The notes: generated from the sequence alone by a model not told the origin. A DNA stretch of 64,000 bases from JANQPX01 sp050633905 (GCA_050633905.1 JBOEHJ010000064.1:1-64000); one strand, 5' to 3'; shown: positions 54,194 through 63,901, numbered from the stretch's first letter. Translations and numbers: made by a program.

Positions 54194-57100
54194 CTAGCGC
54201 TGTGCCTGCGCCCGGCGGCGGCGCTGGCGTGCATCCTTCTGCTGGCGCGCTAGCGCAATGCCAGACAGAATTTTCTCATCTTTGGCGTCTCCCTGACCGG
54301 CCAGATGCTTTGCCTGCTGGGTAATGGTCGTAAAGCGCATCAGATCGGCAACCCGGACCTCACGGCCGAATGCCTCGGCAAGCCGATGGGCGAGGCGGAT
54401 CACCGAAAGCGAACTGCCACCAACCGCGAAAAACGTATCGCCTACCCCGACATCCTCATGGCCGAGCACCTGATGCCAGACAGCGATCACCTTTTGCTCG
54501 GCATCCGTTGATGGTTGGACGATGTCCTTTCTCGGCGCGATCGCTGGCGCCGGCAAGCGCTTTCGATCCACCTTACCGCTGTTGTTGAGGGGTAAGGCAG
54601 CCATTGTCACCCATTCCGATGGCACCATGTAATCAGCGAGAAACTGGCCAACATGCTGACGAAGCCGCTCAACCTCTATCCCGTCACCGACGACATATGC
54701 CACCAGCATCTGCTGGCCCGGCCGATCCTCCCGCGCCACCACGACCACCTCGCGAACGTTGTCATATCTGGAGATAACCGCTTCGATTTCGCCAAGCTCG
54801 ATGCGCAGCCCATGGATCTTCACCTGGTGATCCAGCCTGCCGAGATACTCAACATTGCCGTCCGGCATGAAACGCGCGAGATCACCCGTCTTATACAAGC
54901 GCATGCCGGCTTGATGAGGGTCGTCGACGAAACGGTCGGCGGTCAACTCATCGCGGTTCAAATAGCCCCGGCCCACCTGAACGCCGCCGATATACAGCTC
55001 ACCGGCGGCACCGAGGGGAAGCGCGCGCATCTGCTTATCCAGAATGTGGATCTGGGTGTTGGCAATCGCCCGCCCGATCGGCACCGTGGAGAGAAGGCTC
55101 TTGGCATCGCAAGCCCACCAGGTGACATCGATCGCTGCCTCGGTCGGTCCGTAGAGATTGTGCAGCTCAGTGTCTAGGATCTGAAACAGCCGATCCTGGA
55201 GCTCACGCGGCAAGGCCTCGCCGCTGGCAATAACTCGGCGGATCGAGCTGCAGGCCGCTACGTTGGGCTCTTCCACAAATAGCTGCAGCATCGACGGCAC
55301 GAAATGGATGGTGGTCACACCCTCGGCCTGGATGATCTCCGCGAGGTAAGCGGGATCACGATGCCCTCCAGGCTCAGCCATTACCAACCTTGCGCCCATC
55401 TGCAACGGCCAGAAATGCTCCCAGACCGAAACATCGAAGCTGTATGGGGTCTTTTGCAACACGGTGTCGCCGGCATCGAGCTTGAAGGCGTCCTGCATCC
55501 ATAAGAGCCGGTTGACGATGCCTCGATGCTCGTTCATCGCGCATTTCGGCGTTCCGGTAGAGCCTGACGTAAACAGGGCATAGGCCAGCTGATCCGGTCG
55601 GGTGATGATCTCCGGATTGGTCTCTGGATAATCGGCGAACGGCGTTTGGTCGCCATCGAGGGCGATGATGTCCGGTCCGTTTTCGGGCAGCTGCGGCAGC
55701 AGATGGCTTTGGGTCAAGATCAAGGCTACGCCGGCATCCTCGGCCATGAACGCCAGTCGATCCTTGGGCAAATCGGGGTCCAAGGGCACGAAAGCGCCAC
55801 CCGCCTTGATGATGCCGTAGATACCGAGCTCCATCTCGAACGAACGCTCAACCGCCAGACCGACCAGCTGATCGGGACGCACACCTACCTCGCGGAGATA
55901 ATGTGCGAGCTGATTGGCGCGCTCGTTGAAGGTTCGGTAGGTCAAGGTGGCGCCACGGAAAACCAAAGCATCGGCATCTGGGGTCAGCGCCACCTGCCGC
56001 TCGAACAGCGCCATCAAGGTCGTGTCGAGATCCCAATCATTGTCAGTGGCGTTCCAGGCCGCCAGCTTCTGCTGCTCGTCGTCGGTCAGATAGTCAAGGA
56101 CCACCGCCTTTTGGTCTCTTCCGGCCGGCATGGCCGTCAGCAGATTGATCAGCTGACGCAGCACCCGCGACGCCGCCGCCTCGTCATGGCGGTCGCGGTT
56201 ATATTCCAGCCGCAAGACCATTTCAGGCTCGGCATAGGCCAAAAGCGTCAGATCAAAATTGGTCTGGCCGTAATAGAAAAAGGTCCGTGACGACGCTCGC
56301 TCGCCCAAACGCTCGGCCATCCTGCTGTTCAGCGTCGCCTCATCGAACATCACGATGTTGTCGAAGACCGGCGTGGTACCGAGGTCGCTGACCGCCTGGA
56401 TCTCGGTAAGCGGCGTGGTTTCGATCGCGCGCAGCGCCTGTTGCTCTCGGCGCACCTTCTGCAGAACGTCGATCACCGTGTCATCGGGCGAAAGGGTGAC
56501 GACGAACGGCACCGTGTTGATCAAGAGCCCGATCATCTCCTCGGAGCCCTCCACCACATGACGTCCAGCCCGGGTCGTGCCGAAGACTACGGTTGACTGC
56601 TGGCTATAGTGATGCAGCAGGAGCGACCAGGCGGCCTGGACCACATTATTCAGACTGACGCCGGCCTCGTGCGCGAAATCCTTGAGGGCTGCAGTCGCCT
56701 GCGCTGAAAGACTGGCCTCCACCGGCAGAACGGCCGGGCCCTTGCGATCGATAACGTCTTTCCGGGTCTCCCGATAGGGGGTATCGATCGATGTCGGGCT
56801 ATCGATCGACGCCAGGCGCAGGCGCCAGTTTTCCAGAGCCTCGGTCTGATCGATGGCCGCAAGGGTGTCGACATAAACGTCGAAAGCCGGCTTTGGCGGC
56901 TCCGGCGCCGCGCTAAGGCCGTCATAGACCGCGAAAACCCTCTCAAGCACTAGGTGAAAAGAGCGACCGTCCAAGAGCGCGTGATGAAACGTCCACAATA
57001 CCCACCAGTGGTCGTCGGCCAGTCGGGCGATCGTCAGCCGCATTAGGGGTGCCACATCCATGGCAAACCCCCGAACCCGCTCCTCAGCCAGCCGCGCCGC

Positions 57101-57409
57101 CTGCATGTCCTTCACGTCGAGGCCGGACCAGTCGACCCGACTGACCGGCACTGTCACCTCGTCATGAATCACCTGTCGAGGCGCATTTGCCCCTTGCCAA
57201 GCAAAGCTGGTACGCAAGATCGGATAATGCCGGCAGAAAACCTGCCAAGCCTGGATAAAGCGGTCGACATCCAAGGCCTCTTCGAAGTCGATGGCGACTT
57301 GTTGAATGTCAACGCCAGCGTCCGGATGCGCCAGTGCATTGAAGACCATACCAGCTTGTAAAGGGGTTGCGTCACAACCTGATGGATCCATCGCGGTAGT
57401 ATTCTTCAC
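54194..57409 (-). CDS. Nonribosomal peptide synthetase module C-A-T, serine code
   Basis: 1071 aa, GTG start with GAGGAA upstream. Condensation domain about 10-440 with intact HHALLDG (142-148); adenylation domain about 465-960 with LFTSGSTGTPKCAMNEHRG (A3), NLYGPTEAAID (A5), YKTGDLARF (A7) and NNSGKVDRKRLP (A10); carrier domain with FFAVGGSSLS. Aligning A4-A5 to PheA gives Asp659, Val660, Trp663, His702, Ile727, Ser729, Leu752, Ile760, Asp761, i.e. D-V-W-H-I-S-L-I-D, very near the EntF serine code. The leading C domain implies an acyl or peptidyl donor made elsewhere or an acyl-CoA starter. No MbtH-like protein or PPTase is in the window. Confidence 0.92.
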   Translation of the reverse strand: MKNTTAMDPSGCDATPLQAGMVFNALAHPDAGVDIQQVAIDFEEALDVDRFIQAWQVFCRHYPILRTSFAWQGANAPRQVIHDEVTVPVSRVDWSGLDVKDMQAARLAEERVRGFAMDVAPLMRLTIARLADDHWWVLWTFHHALLDGRSFHLVLERVFAVYDGLSAAPEPPKPAFDVYVDTLAAIDQTEALENWRLRLASIDSPTSIDTPYRETRKDVIDRKGPAVLPVEASLSAQATAALKDFAHEAGVSLNNVVQAAWSLLLHHYSQQSTVVFGTTRAGRHVVEGSEEMIGLLINTVPFVVTLSPDDTVIDVLQKVRREQQALRAIETTPLTEIQAVSDLGTTPVFDNIVMFDEATLNSRMAERLGERASSRTFFYYGQTNFDLTLLAYAEPEMVLRLEYNRDRHDEAAASRVLRQLINLLTAMPAGRDQKAVVLDYLTDDEQQKLAAWNATDNDWDLDTTLMALFERQVALTPDADALVFRGATLTYRTFNERANQLAHYLREVGVRPDQLVGLAVERSFEMELGIYGIIKAGGAFVPLDPDLPKDRLAFMAEDAGVALILTQSHLLPQLPENGPDIIALDGDQTPFADYPETNPEIITRPDQLAYALFTSGSTGTPKCAMNEHRGIVNRLLWMQDAFKLDAGDTVLQKTPYSFDVSVWEHFWPLQMGARLVMAEPGGHRDPAYLAEIIQAEGVTTIHFVPSMLQLFVEEPNVAACSSIRRVIASGEALPRELQDRLFQILDTELHNLYGPTEAAIDVTWWACDAKSLLSTVPIGRAIANTQIHILDKQMRALPLGAAGELYIGGVQVGRGYLNRDELTADRFVDDPHQAGMRLYKTGDLARFMPDGNVEYLGRLDHQVKIHGLRIELGEIEAVISRYDNVREVVVVAREDRPGQQMLVAYVVGDGIEVERLRQHVGQFLADYMVPSEWVTMAALPLNNSGKVDRKRLPAPAIAPRKDIVQPSTDAEQKVIAVWHQVLGHEDVGVGDTFFAVGGSSLSVIRLAHRLAEAFGREVRVADLMRFTTITQQAKHLAGQGDAKDEKILSGIALARQQKDARQRRRRAQAQR

Positions 57410-57455
57410 TCAGTTCCTCGTTAGCTTTGCAATGCGCTAATGACCTGGCGCTCTA

Positions 57456-57467
57456 TATAAATTTATA
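57456..57467. promoter_or_regulatory. AT-rich palindrome upstream of the NRPS gene
   Basis: TATAAATTTATA, perfect 12-bp palindrome 47 nt upstream of the NRPS start, in the AT-rich divergent gap 57410-58104 between NRPS and flippase genes. It could be part of a -10 region or an operator. No other feature and no gene is recognisable in this 695-nt gap. Confidence 0.3.
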
Positions 57468-58179
57468 GTTTTATGCTCACTTGTTTTTGTCATTTTAACC
57501 GCTTCTTTCTAGTCTTTTCGGCAGATCGCTTCAAGCTGCTACTCCATTTTATTTGATGTGACAGTACTCCTTGCGCTTGTTGCACATTCATGATGATCAG
57601 TGCGTGCCGGCAGCAGCAATCGCACCGACCTGGTCCAAATGACGACCGGCCGAGAATCTCCTTTCACTGTTACAAGGAAATCGTAAAGACACTGTAAAAT
57701 GTAAGTACCATCGTTTTAATCCAACTAAAACTTGATCTCAGAAAATGACCATCTCTGATTCGGTATCAAGACCGCCTGTCATGACAGAACAGAGACCTGA
57801 TCAGTGCCGACGCCGATGAAGACGGTCATCCGAATTGGGACGGTTTTCATAATTGGCGAGACTTGATCTTGAACGCCATTCTTACGCTCGGACCGCTAAT
57901 GCCCCCTAGAATTCGACTATCGAGACAAGGTGTACAACAGTTCAATCACCCATCAATTGATCCAGCAATCGAGCTCTCTCAAGAAGTTGCACAAAGATCG
58001 ACAGGCCTTCAACCAGGAATTATTTGTCGTAGAAATTTCACTAGGTCTAACTCGATATACGCCTACTGGTTTTCTTTCAAAGCGATGTTCTCTATAGGGA
58101 GAGATTGGTTAGTACATGCTCACAGTATCATGTGATGCGCTGCCTTTACCTCACCGCCCTCTCCTTATTGAGCCGATTG

Positions 58180-59526
58180 ATGATCCAGAACCTTCTACGC
58201 CAGCTGCGTTCAAAGGCGAGCGCCCATGATCTGATGTCGAGGCTGATGCGCGGTGCCGCTCTGGCGCTCATGGTCAATGTTGCTGGCTTCAGCCTCGGCT
58301 TTCTGGCCCAGCTTGTGGTTGGCCGCAGCCTGGGGATTGGTGGCTACGGCGTCTACGCCTATGTCCAGGCTTGGGTAAGCTTCGTCGCCATGATCTGCGG
58401 CCTTGGCCTGCCCTTTGCCCTTTTGCGTTTCGTGCCCGAATACCGGGGACGGGACGAATGGCCGCTCATGCGTGAGGTTATCTTCTATGTCGAGCGTCGT
58501 GTGCTTGTGGTCAGCCTGGCAACCGCCGTGATCGGTGCTCTGCTGCTGACCATCTTCGGCGAGGGACTGGATCAGGAATTCCGCTGGACGATCTATATCG
58601 GCCTCGTCGCCATGCCGTTTCTCGCGGTTTTGCGGGTTTGGTGTGCAGTGCTACGCGCGTTTGGCCGGATCGTATCATCGCTGGGCAGCGATCTGCCAGT
58701 GCGCGAGGGCTTCACCTTCCTGGCGGTGGCGGTCTTCGGTCTGGGTTTCGCTCTTATCAACGATGCCATCGACGCCATGGTGGTCTGGACCCTTGGCACG
58801 GTCATCGGTGCCTTGATCAGCCTCACCGTCTGGCGCCGTCAGCAGCTACCCGAGGCTTGGCATGATACGGTCGAGATTTCTGCTGATACCCGTGCGCATT
58901 GGCTGCAGGTGGCGCTCCTACTCCTAGTCGTCCAGAGCCTCGCCATGATGATCCGTCGTCTCGATTTGTTCGTGGTCGGCTGGTGGTTCGAGAAGGAGGA
59001 TCTGGGGGTCTATGCCGCCGCCAACCGTCTTGCCGAAATCATGATTTTCCCAACCTATGTTCTCAATGCCTATTTCGCCCCGACCATCTCCGAGCTCTAC
59101 AGCAAGAGTGACCTCGCCTCCCTGCAAAAGGCGACCACGCTGACCGCCAACATGGCGCTCGGCAGTGCTCTGATCCTGGTTCTGCCTTTGCTTCTGTTCC
59201 CAGAGGAGGCTCTCGGTCTGTTCGGTCAGGATTTCACCCGAGGTGCCACAGCGCTTCGCTATCTTGCGGGCGGCGAGTTTGTCGCCACCGCCATTCCCTT
59301 TGCCACGATGATGCTGACCATGACCGGCCATGAACGCGCCGCCGTCAAACTGATGTGCGTCGCCAGCATCGGCACGTTTCTCTTGATGATGATGGCGGCC
59401 GCAACCGGCACCATCGAAACCGTGGCCATGGCGCGTGCAGCAGCGGTCATCATGATTCAGCTTTCATTTTGCTGGCTCATCCTGAAAACCACCAAGATTT
59501 CCCCCTTCCCCCTCATCAAAGCATAA
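58180..59526 (+). CDS. Polysaccharide flippase-like transporter (Wzx/MATE type)
   Basis: 448 aa from ATG 58180; a TTG at 58105 with AGGGAGA upstream is an alternative that adds 25 residues. About twelve membrane segments of the oligosaccharide-flippase fold: LMVNVAGFSLGFLAQLVVGRSLGIGGYGVYAYVQAW, GLGLPFALLRFVPEY, RRLDLFVVGWWFEKEDLGVYAAANRLAEIM and LFPEEALGLFGQDFTRGATALRYLAGGEF. It would move the lipid-linked repeat unit to the periplasm; it is the only flippase in the window. Diverges from the NRPS-PKS operon. The YdcF-like gene follows after 31 nt. Confidence 0.88.
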   Translation: MIQNLLRQLRSKASAHDLMSRLMRGAALALMVNVAGFSLGFLAQLVVGRSLGIGGYGVYAYVQAWVSFVAMICGLGLPFALLRFVPEYRGRDEWPLMREVIFYVERRVLVVSLATAVIGALLLTIFGEGLDQEFRWTIYIGLVAMPFLAVLRVWCAVLRAFGRIVSSLGSDLPVREGFTFLAVAVFGLGFALINDAIDAMVVWTLGTVIGALISLTVWRRQQLPEAWHDTVEISADTRAHWLQVALLLLVVQSLAMMIRRLDLFVVGWWFEKEDLGVYAAANRLAEIMIFPTYVLNAYFAPTISELYSKSDLASLQKATTLTANMALGSALILVLPLLLFPEEALGLFGQDFTRGATALRYLAGGEFVATAIPFATMMLTMTGHERAAVKLMCVASIGTFLLMMMAAATGTIETVAMARAAAVIMIQLSFCWLILKTTKISPFPLIKA

Positions 59527-59557
59527 TCCGCCCCACGGAATTGTTTGGATATCCCTT

Positions 59558-60139
59558 GTGATCTGGTTCAATCAGTCGATAGCAAAGTCTTTGCGGCACT
59601 TGTTCTTCGGCGGCACGGCCATTGTTCTTGCAGCGATAACGGCGCTGACGATCGATGGGTTGACCGATAAAATCGCGCGCAGCGACGTCATTATCGTGCT
59701 CGGCAACGAGGTCCTAGCCGATGGAACACCGTCGGACCGCCTGGCGGCAAGGCTCGACAAGGCCCATGACCTGTTCAAGGCAGAAATGTCCGAGGCCATC
59801 ATTGTCAGCAGCGGCATCAACGCCGCTGGCTATGATGAGGCTGACGTGATGACCACTTACCTCGTTGATCGTGACATTCCGCGATCGGCCATTATCAATG
59901 ATAGCGCCGGCGTTAATACCCGGGCTACCGGTCTGAACGCGAAGGCGATCATGAAAGATCGCGGTTGGCGCTCGGCGATCGCCGTGTCGCAGTACTACCA
60001 CATCTCAAGGACGAAGCTCGCTCTGCGCCAAGCCGGTATCGAGACCGTCTATAACGCCCATGCCGAGTTCTTCGAGTTGCTAGATATCTATTCAATTTTT
60101 CGTGAAATTCCGGCGTATGTCACATACCTCGTTGAATGA
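59558..60139 (+). CDS. YdcF/SanA-like protein (DUF218)
   Basis: 193 aa, GTG start. One N-terminal membrane segment (FFGGTAIVLAAITALTI) and a periplasmic/cytoplasmic Rossmann-like DUF218 domain: SDVIIVLGNEVLADGTPSDRLAARLDKA, AIIVSSGINAAGYDEADVMTTYLVDRDIPRSAIINDSAGVNTRATG and AIAVSQYYHISRTKLALRQAGI. ElyC/SanA relatives affect envelope polysaccharide or undecaprenyl-phosphate metabolism. Likely co-transcribed with the flippase gene. Confidence 0.85.
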   Translation: MIWFNQSIAKSLRHLFFGGTAIVLAAITALTIDGLTDKIARSDVIIVLGNEVLADGTPSDRLAARLDKAHDLFKAEMSEAIIVSSGINAAGYDEADVMTTYLVDRDIPRSAIINDSAGVNTRATGLNAKAIMKDRGWRSAIAVSQYYHISRTKLALRQAGIETVYNAHAEFFELLDIYSIFREIPAYVTYLVE

Positions 60140-60282
60140 GCCCTGACCAAGAACAAAAGACCAGCTTGCTGTGTCGCGTGATCAGATCATCGACGGATCT
60201 AAGCTGGCTTTTATGGGTGCCGCGATGCGCCTCAGATCAGCAAAGCCGGAACATTGATCTCTAAGCCTGGCCACGTCGTCTT

Positions 60283-61176
60283 TCATCGGATCTCTTGCTG
60301 ACTTCGACTCAATTCTTCCAAAATTAATCGGATTAGCCCGTTCTTTGGAGCATTTGATGGCCAGACCGCGAAGACGTCGATTCCTTTCGGTTCCCAATTA
60401 GGCAAAACACATTCGACACGCCCCGCGGCAATATCGTCTGTGGCCAGAAATTCAGGAACGATAGCAAGCCCAGCACCGGCGCACGCAAGTCGATAAAGGG
60501 CCTGTGCATCGTTAGAAAATATGTGCGCTTTCGGCTTTATTGTTACCTGCCCCGACCCAGGTCTCTGGAACATCACCGGAATATTCCGAACAGGCGTTAG
60601 TTGAAGCCAATCCCAATCGAGGAGCTGGTTTGGTTCGCTGACCGATGGCCGCGTTGAGAGATAACGCGTGGAAGCGACAAGCCTGCGCTTAACCCTGAAG
60701 AGCACCCGTGACGTTGTCGAGTCCTTACCACCAAATCCCATTCGGATTGCGATATCGAATCCGTCTTCGATTAGCTCCCTGCGCAAGTCCGAGAAGTCCA
60801 AAGACAGTCTTACCCGAGGGTACGCCATGGAAAATGCGGCGATTGCATCCGTGAACCGCGATTGCGACAGAACGGATGGCACTGTTAGGCGGAGTTCCCC
60901 GCTTGGCACGCTTGCCGATACCGAAAGCTCAAGAAGCTCGCCTTCGACGGCTTCCAACATCTTGCGTGTTGCTGCAAGCAACCTCTCCCCCTCCGGTGTC
61001 AACGTGAGTTTGCGCGTGGAGCGATAGAGTAGAGCGACGCCGAGATGCTCCTCCAATTGGGAAATATGGTGACTTACAACCGACGGTGACAATCGCAGCT
61101 CACGCGCAGCCCCACGGAAAGAGCTATGATCAATCGTCTTAGCAAAAATTGCCATCTGGCGAAGCCGATCGATCAT
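60283..61176 (-). CDS. LysR-family transcriptional regulator
   Basis: 297 aa from ATG 61176, placing the usual few residues before LRQMAIFAKTIDHSSFRGAARELRLSPSVVSHHISQLEE (winged helix); a GTG at 61242 would add 22 residues. The effector domain is complete (GELRLTVPSVLSQSRFTDAIAAFSMAYPRVRLSLDFSDL ... LACAGAGLAIVPEFLATDDIAAG). Of the group that regulates oxidoreductase and small stress genes. Diverges from the first SnoaL-like gene, its likely target. Confidence 0.88.
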   Translation of the reverse strand: MIDRLRQMAIFAKTIDHSSFRGAARELRLSPSVVSHHISQLEEHLGVALLYRSTRKLTLTPEGERLLAATRKMLEAVEGELLELSVSASVPSGELRLTVPSVLSQSRFTDAIAAFSMAYPRVRLSLDFSDLRRELIEDGFDIAIRMGFGGKDSTTSRVLFRVKRRLVASTRYLSTRPSVSEPNQLLDWDWLQLTPVRNIPVMFQRPGSGQVTIKPKAHIFSNDAQALYRLACAGAGLAIVPEFLATDDIAAGRVECVLPNWEPKGIDVFAVWPSNAPKNGLIRLILEELSRSQQEIR

Positions 61177-61306
61177 TATACTATTCATCCGAACAGATAG
61201 TTCAATTAATCGCATCTTATCGATCAAAGAAAAATTGTCCACGTTACGGGGGTGACCTCGCGCTGCGGTGCGCGGGGTGAACGATGGCCAACTGGGAGGA
61301 CCTCAC

Positions 61307-61786
61307 ATGACCAAGCTTCGAAACCTCGGAGCAATACTTACGCTTGCTATGGCATTGGCTGCGACAGGTGCTGCAGCAGACGACAAGACGAAGGTACAAA
61401 AGTTCTATGACCTGCTCAGCAATCCGGGTTCGGAAGATCGTACCGCCGCCTTTATCGCGGTGACCACGGACGGCTGGGAGAGCATCGGCGACTATTCCGG
61501 ATCGAACAAAACACGCGACGCGTTCGTCGGCCAGGTTGGTGGCTTTGGCAAACTCATTCCGGACCTCAACTGGGCGGTTCAAGATATGCATCAGGACGGC
61601 AACGTGATCACGGTGAGGAGCCGTGCAACCGGAACGCCAAACGGTCCTTTTTTCGGTGTCGACGGTGAAGGTCGCAGTTTCGACATCATGACCATCGATA
61701 TTCACGAGCTCGAGGACGGCAAAATCGTCCGTACCCACCACGTGGAAGACTGGGCAGGTGCGCTTCAGCAGCTTTCCGGTCGCTGA
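61307..61786 (+). CDS. Exported SnoaL-like (NTF2-fold) protein
   Basis: 159 aa from ATG 61307 with GGGAGGA upstream. Signal peptide LGAILTLAMALAATGAAA, cleavage before DD. The mature part is a cone-shaped NTF2/SnoaL fold: VQKFYDLLSNPGSEDRTAAFIAVT, VGGFGKLIPDLNWAVQDMHQDGNVITVRSRATG and FDIMTIDIHELEDGKIVRTHHVEDW. Ester-cyclase-like by pattern; substrate unknown. Followed by a second exported NTF2-like gene; both diverge from the LysR gene. Confidence 0.82.
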   Translation: MTKLRNLGAILTLAMALAATGAAADDKTKVQKFYDLLSNPGSEDRTAAFIAVTTDGWESIGDYSGSNKTRDAFVGQVGGFGKLIPDLNWAVQDMHQDGNVITVRSRATGTPNGPFFGVDGEGRSFDIMTIDIHELEDGKIVRTHHVEDWAGALQQLSGR

Positions 61787-61850
61787 CCCCAAGCTCGATA
61801 GCGGCAGCGCCTATCAGATGCCGCGAAACCCCAACCGATAGGAGACACAC

Positions 61851-62345
61851 ATGAACCGCAGAGCACTGTTTGCTGCAATCATTGGCATCGCACTCGGTTT
61901 TTCCATCGCCGGGTCTGTGTCGGCGCAAAGCATGGATGCAAAGAGCCAAGCCACATTTGACACCGTGATGGCCTTTATGGGGGCCATGGGCAAAGGTGAC
62001 ATGGAGGCCATGACGGCCCTGATGGCTGACGACATGGTCTGGCATAATGAGGGTGATAAGAGTCTTCCTTGGATCGGCCCTTGGAAAGGCAAGGAAACGA
62101 TCATGGAGTTCCTGGGCATATTTGGCGACAACTTCAAAACGACAGCCTGGGAAAATACTGATGCATTTGCCTCAGATGACACTGTCGCAGTCTTTGGCAA
62201 AATGAATGGAGTGACGACGAAATCGGGCAAGGAAATCGGCGAGTTCACCTTCGCCCTGCGCGCCAAGGTCCGTGACGGACAGGTTGTGCTTTGGAATTGG
62301 TTCGAAGACAGTTTTGCGGTGAGCCAAGCCTATCACGGCCGCTGA
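61851..62345 (+). CDS. Exported SnoaL/NTF2-like protein
   Basis: 164 aa, signal peptide ALFAAIIGIALGFSIAGSVSAQ, then an NTF2-like domain (FMGAMGKGDMEAMTALMADDMVWHNEGDK, IMEFLGIFGDNFKTTAWENTDAFASDDTVAVFG, FTFALRAKVRDGQVVLWNWFEDS). AGGAGA lies before the ATG. 64 nt downstream of the first SnoaL-like gene, so a two- or three-gene operon with the DUF5519-like gene is likely. Function not known. Confidence 0.82.
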   Translation: MNRRALFAAIIGIALGFSIAGSVSAQSMDAKSQATFDTVMAFMGAMGKGDMEAMTALMADDMVWHNEGDKSLPWIGPWKGKETIMEFLGIFGDNFKTTAWENTDAFASDDTVAVFGKMNGVTTKSGKEIGEFTFALRAKVRDGQVVLWNWFEDSFAVSQAYHGR

Positions 62346-62399
62346 GTTCTAAAGGACATCAGTTTCGAAGCCGTGGCCAGTGGTGGCGAGAAATTCGGT

Positions 62400-62951
62400 A
62401 TGCTCAACTATCCAGGATTACTTCTGATCTCGGTCGCGGCACTTTCTTGCGCGGCGCTTATCCCTGCCAACGCGAATGATGAAAACCTGCCCATTCGGAC
62501 AACACCAAGGCCAGAAACAACAAACGGCGTGCCCCATGTCCAAATTGGCGCTGAGGCAGTGCCGGAGCTAGCGGCCGAACTCCTGCGCCGCGTCCAGGAG
62601 ATACCCGATGTCGACGTCCGCGACACCGTTGTCTCTTTGCCCGGTGCCAAGGGCTTTTGGTTGGCGGACGACCTGCCACTGAAACGCCCAGATGTGATCG
62701 TCGGTGGCCGGGAATTTGCCCATATTCATCCTGACGGAAGCCTGCACGCTTCCTTGCATCCTGCGACAGCTAAGGCAGCCATAGAAACCGGCTGGGCCGT
62801 TTCTCATCCCTGGTCAGATCGACGGCCGGGATGGGAGGGGCTTGTTATGATTTATACGCCCGTTTCAGCTGAAGAACTCGACGTTGTTTTCCAGCTGGTT
62901 CTAGGTTCCTATAACTTCGTCACCGGCAGAGCCTTGAGCGAAGAGCAGTGA
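62400..62951 (+). CDS. Exported DUF5519-like protein
   Basis: 183 aa from ATG 62400 (a GTG at 62373 is also open). Signal peptide LLLISVAALSCAALIPANA. The mature domain shows the DUF5519 pattern: NGVPHVQIGAEAVPELAAELLRRV, DTVVSLPGAKGFWLAD, GGREFAHIHPDGSLHASLHP and ETGWAVSHPWSD. The family is sometimes labelled luciferase-like; no activity can be claimed. Third gene behind the LysR-controlled SnoaL pair. Confidence 0.78.
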   Translation: MLNYPGLLLISVAALSCAALIPANANDENLPIRTTPRPETTNGVPHVQIGAEAVPELAAELLRRVQEIPDVDVRDTVVSLPGAKGFWLADDLPLKRPDVIVGGREFAHIHPDGSLHASLHPATAKAAIETGWAVSHPWSDRRPGWEGLVMIYTPVSAEELDVVFQLVLGSYNFVTGRALSEEQ

Positions 62952-63202
62952 CATTCTGCTAGGTCCCACAGACCTAAAAGTGCTCACCCGATGCATTCAT
63001 GTGTAACGAACGAGCGAAAGTCCGCTTTGGTCGACATGCCCGACCTTCCAAGAATTCACTTATCTGAAGTTGGTACCATCCTTGCTCCCAACCTTATGGT
63101 AACAACGGCTCAAATTGAGGCCATTCCAGCCGCGGAGCTCGAGTTAAAATTTTACCCAATTCGGACTCAAAACCCTGCGGCGGTGGGCGACACGGGAAGC
63201 CA

Positions 63203-63820
63203 TCAGGACATCAGCCAGGGGGCGTTGGCTTCGAGGGTTTGTTTCACGGACGCGATGATTTCGTCAGACTGCCGACAGTCGATCAACCCCTTGATACTGA
63301 CGAAAACGACATCACGTCCGCTCGTCGCTACTGAAGCTGGGAGAATCAATCGAACGCCTAGTTCTCGATACGAACCACGGCGAAAACTAACGATGCAATC
63401 AAGTCGTCTGGTCCATATTGACTGGATATCTGCCGAGCAGACAGCTTCGCGGATACAATTTCGTACCCTATCAGTCTCTCGAGCCCAGCCAGTGGGTAAG
63501 AGCTCGTAGATCTCTGAACAAAAGCCAATGCTGAACTTTCGACTATTGATATCAGGCGCGATCGAGCAGGTCGCCTCGGTCAGCAGCTCGAATGCAACAG
63601 CAATCCGCGGGAAATACTCCTCACCTTCAGCCGTCAGGAGGAGACCTTGCGGTAACCTGCGGAACAGCATCACGCCAAGGGAAGCCTCCAACTTTCTGAC
63701 GAGCTGGCTCACCGCACCCGGGGTCACGCCCAACTCGGACGCCGCTGCCTTAAAGCTCAAATTGCGCGCCGCTGCCTCGAAAGCCTTCAAACCATTCATC
63801 GGCGGTAGTCGATAGGTCAT
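63203..63820 (-). CDS. LysR-family regulator with shortened effector domain
   Basis: 205 aa from ATG 63820, GAGGAAAGAG directly upstream. Complete GcvA-like winged helix: LPPMNGLKAFEAAARNLSFKAAASELGVTPGAVSQLVRKLEASLGVMLFRRLPQGLLLT. The effector domain is about 95 residues shorter than the normal LysR length; FSIGFCSEIYELLPTGW runs straight into DRVRNCIREAVCSADIQ. No frameshift continuation is evident downstream, so it is either an internal deletion or a short natural form. Diverges from a gene starting at 63972. The gap 62952-63202 has no recognisable gene. Confidence 0.75.
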   Translation of the reverse strand: MTYRLPPMNGLKAFEAAARNLSFKAAASELGVTPGAVSQLVRKLEASLGVMLFRRLPQGLLLTAEGEEYFPRIAVAFELLTEATCSIAPDINSRKFSIGFCSEIYELLPTGWARETDRVRNCIREAVCSADIQSIWTRRLDCIVSFRRGSYRELGVRLILPASVATSGRDVVFVSIKGLIDCRQSDEIIASVKQTLEANAPWLMS

Positions 63821-63869
63821 CTCTTTCCTCTTCGACCACGAATAAAGCATAGCTTGGCAGAAGAAGACT

Positions 63870-63901
63870 CAGTTTTTCTAACCCTCGCGAGCAGTTTTTC
63901 T
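63870..63901. promoter_or_regulatory. Direct repeat in LysR divergent gap
   Basis: CAGTTTTTCT at 63870-63879 and again at 63892-63901, 22 nt apart, about two helical turns. Lies between the short LysR gene and the gene at 63972; a possible regulator site. Confidence 0.35.

Noticed and set aside
57863..58135. 90-codon frame upstream of the flippase
   Set aside because: AT-rich, no ribosome site and no family; overlaps the alternative flippase start.
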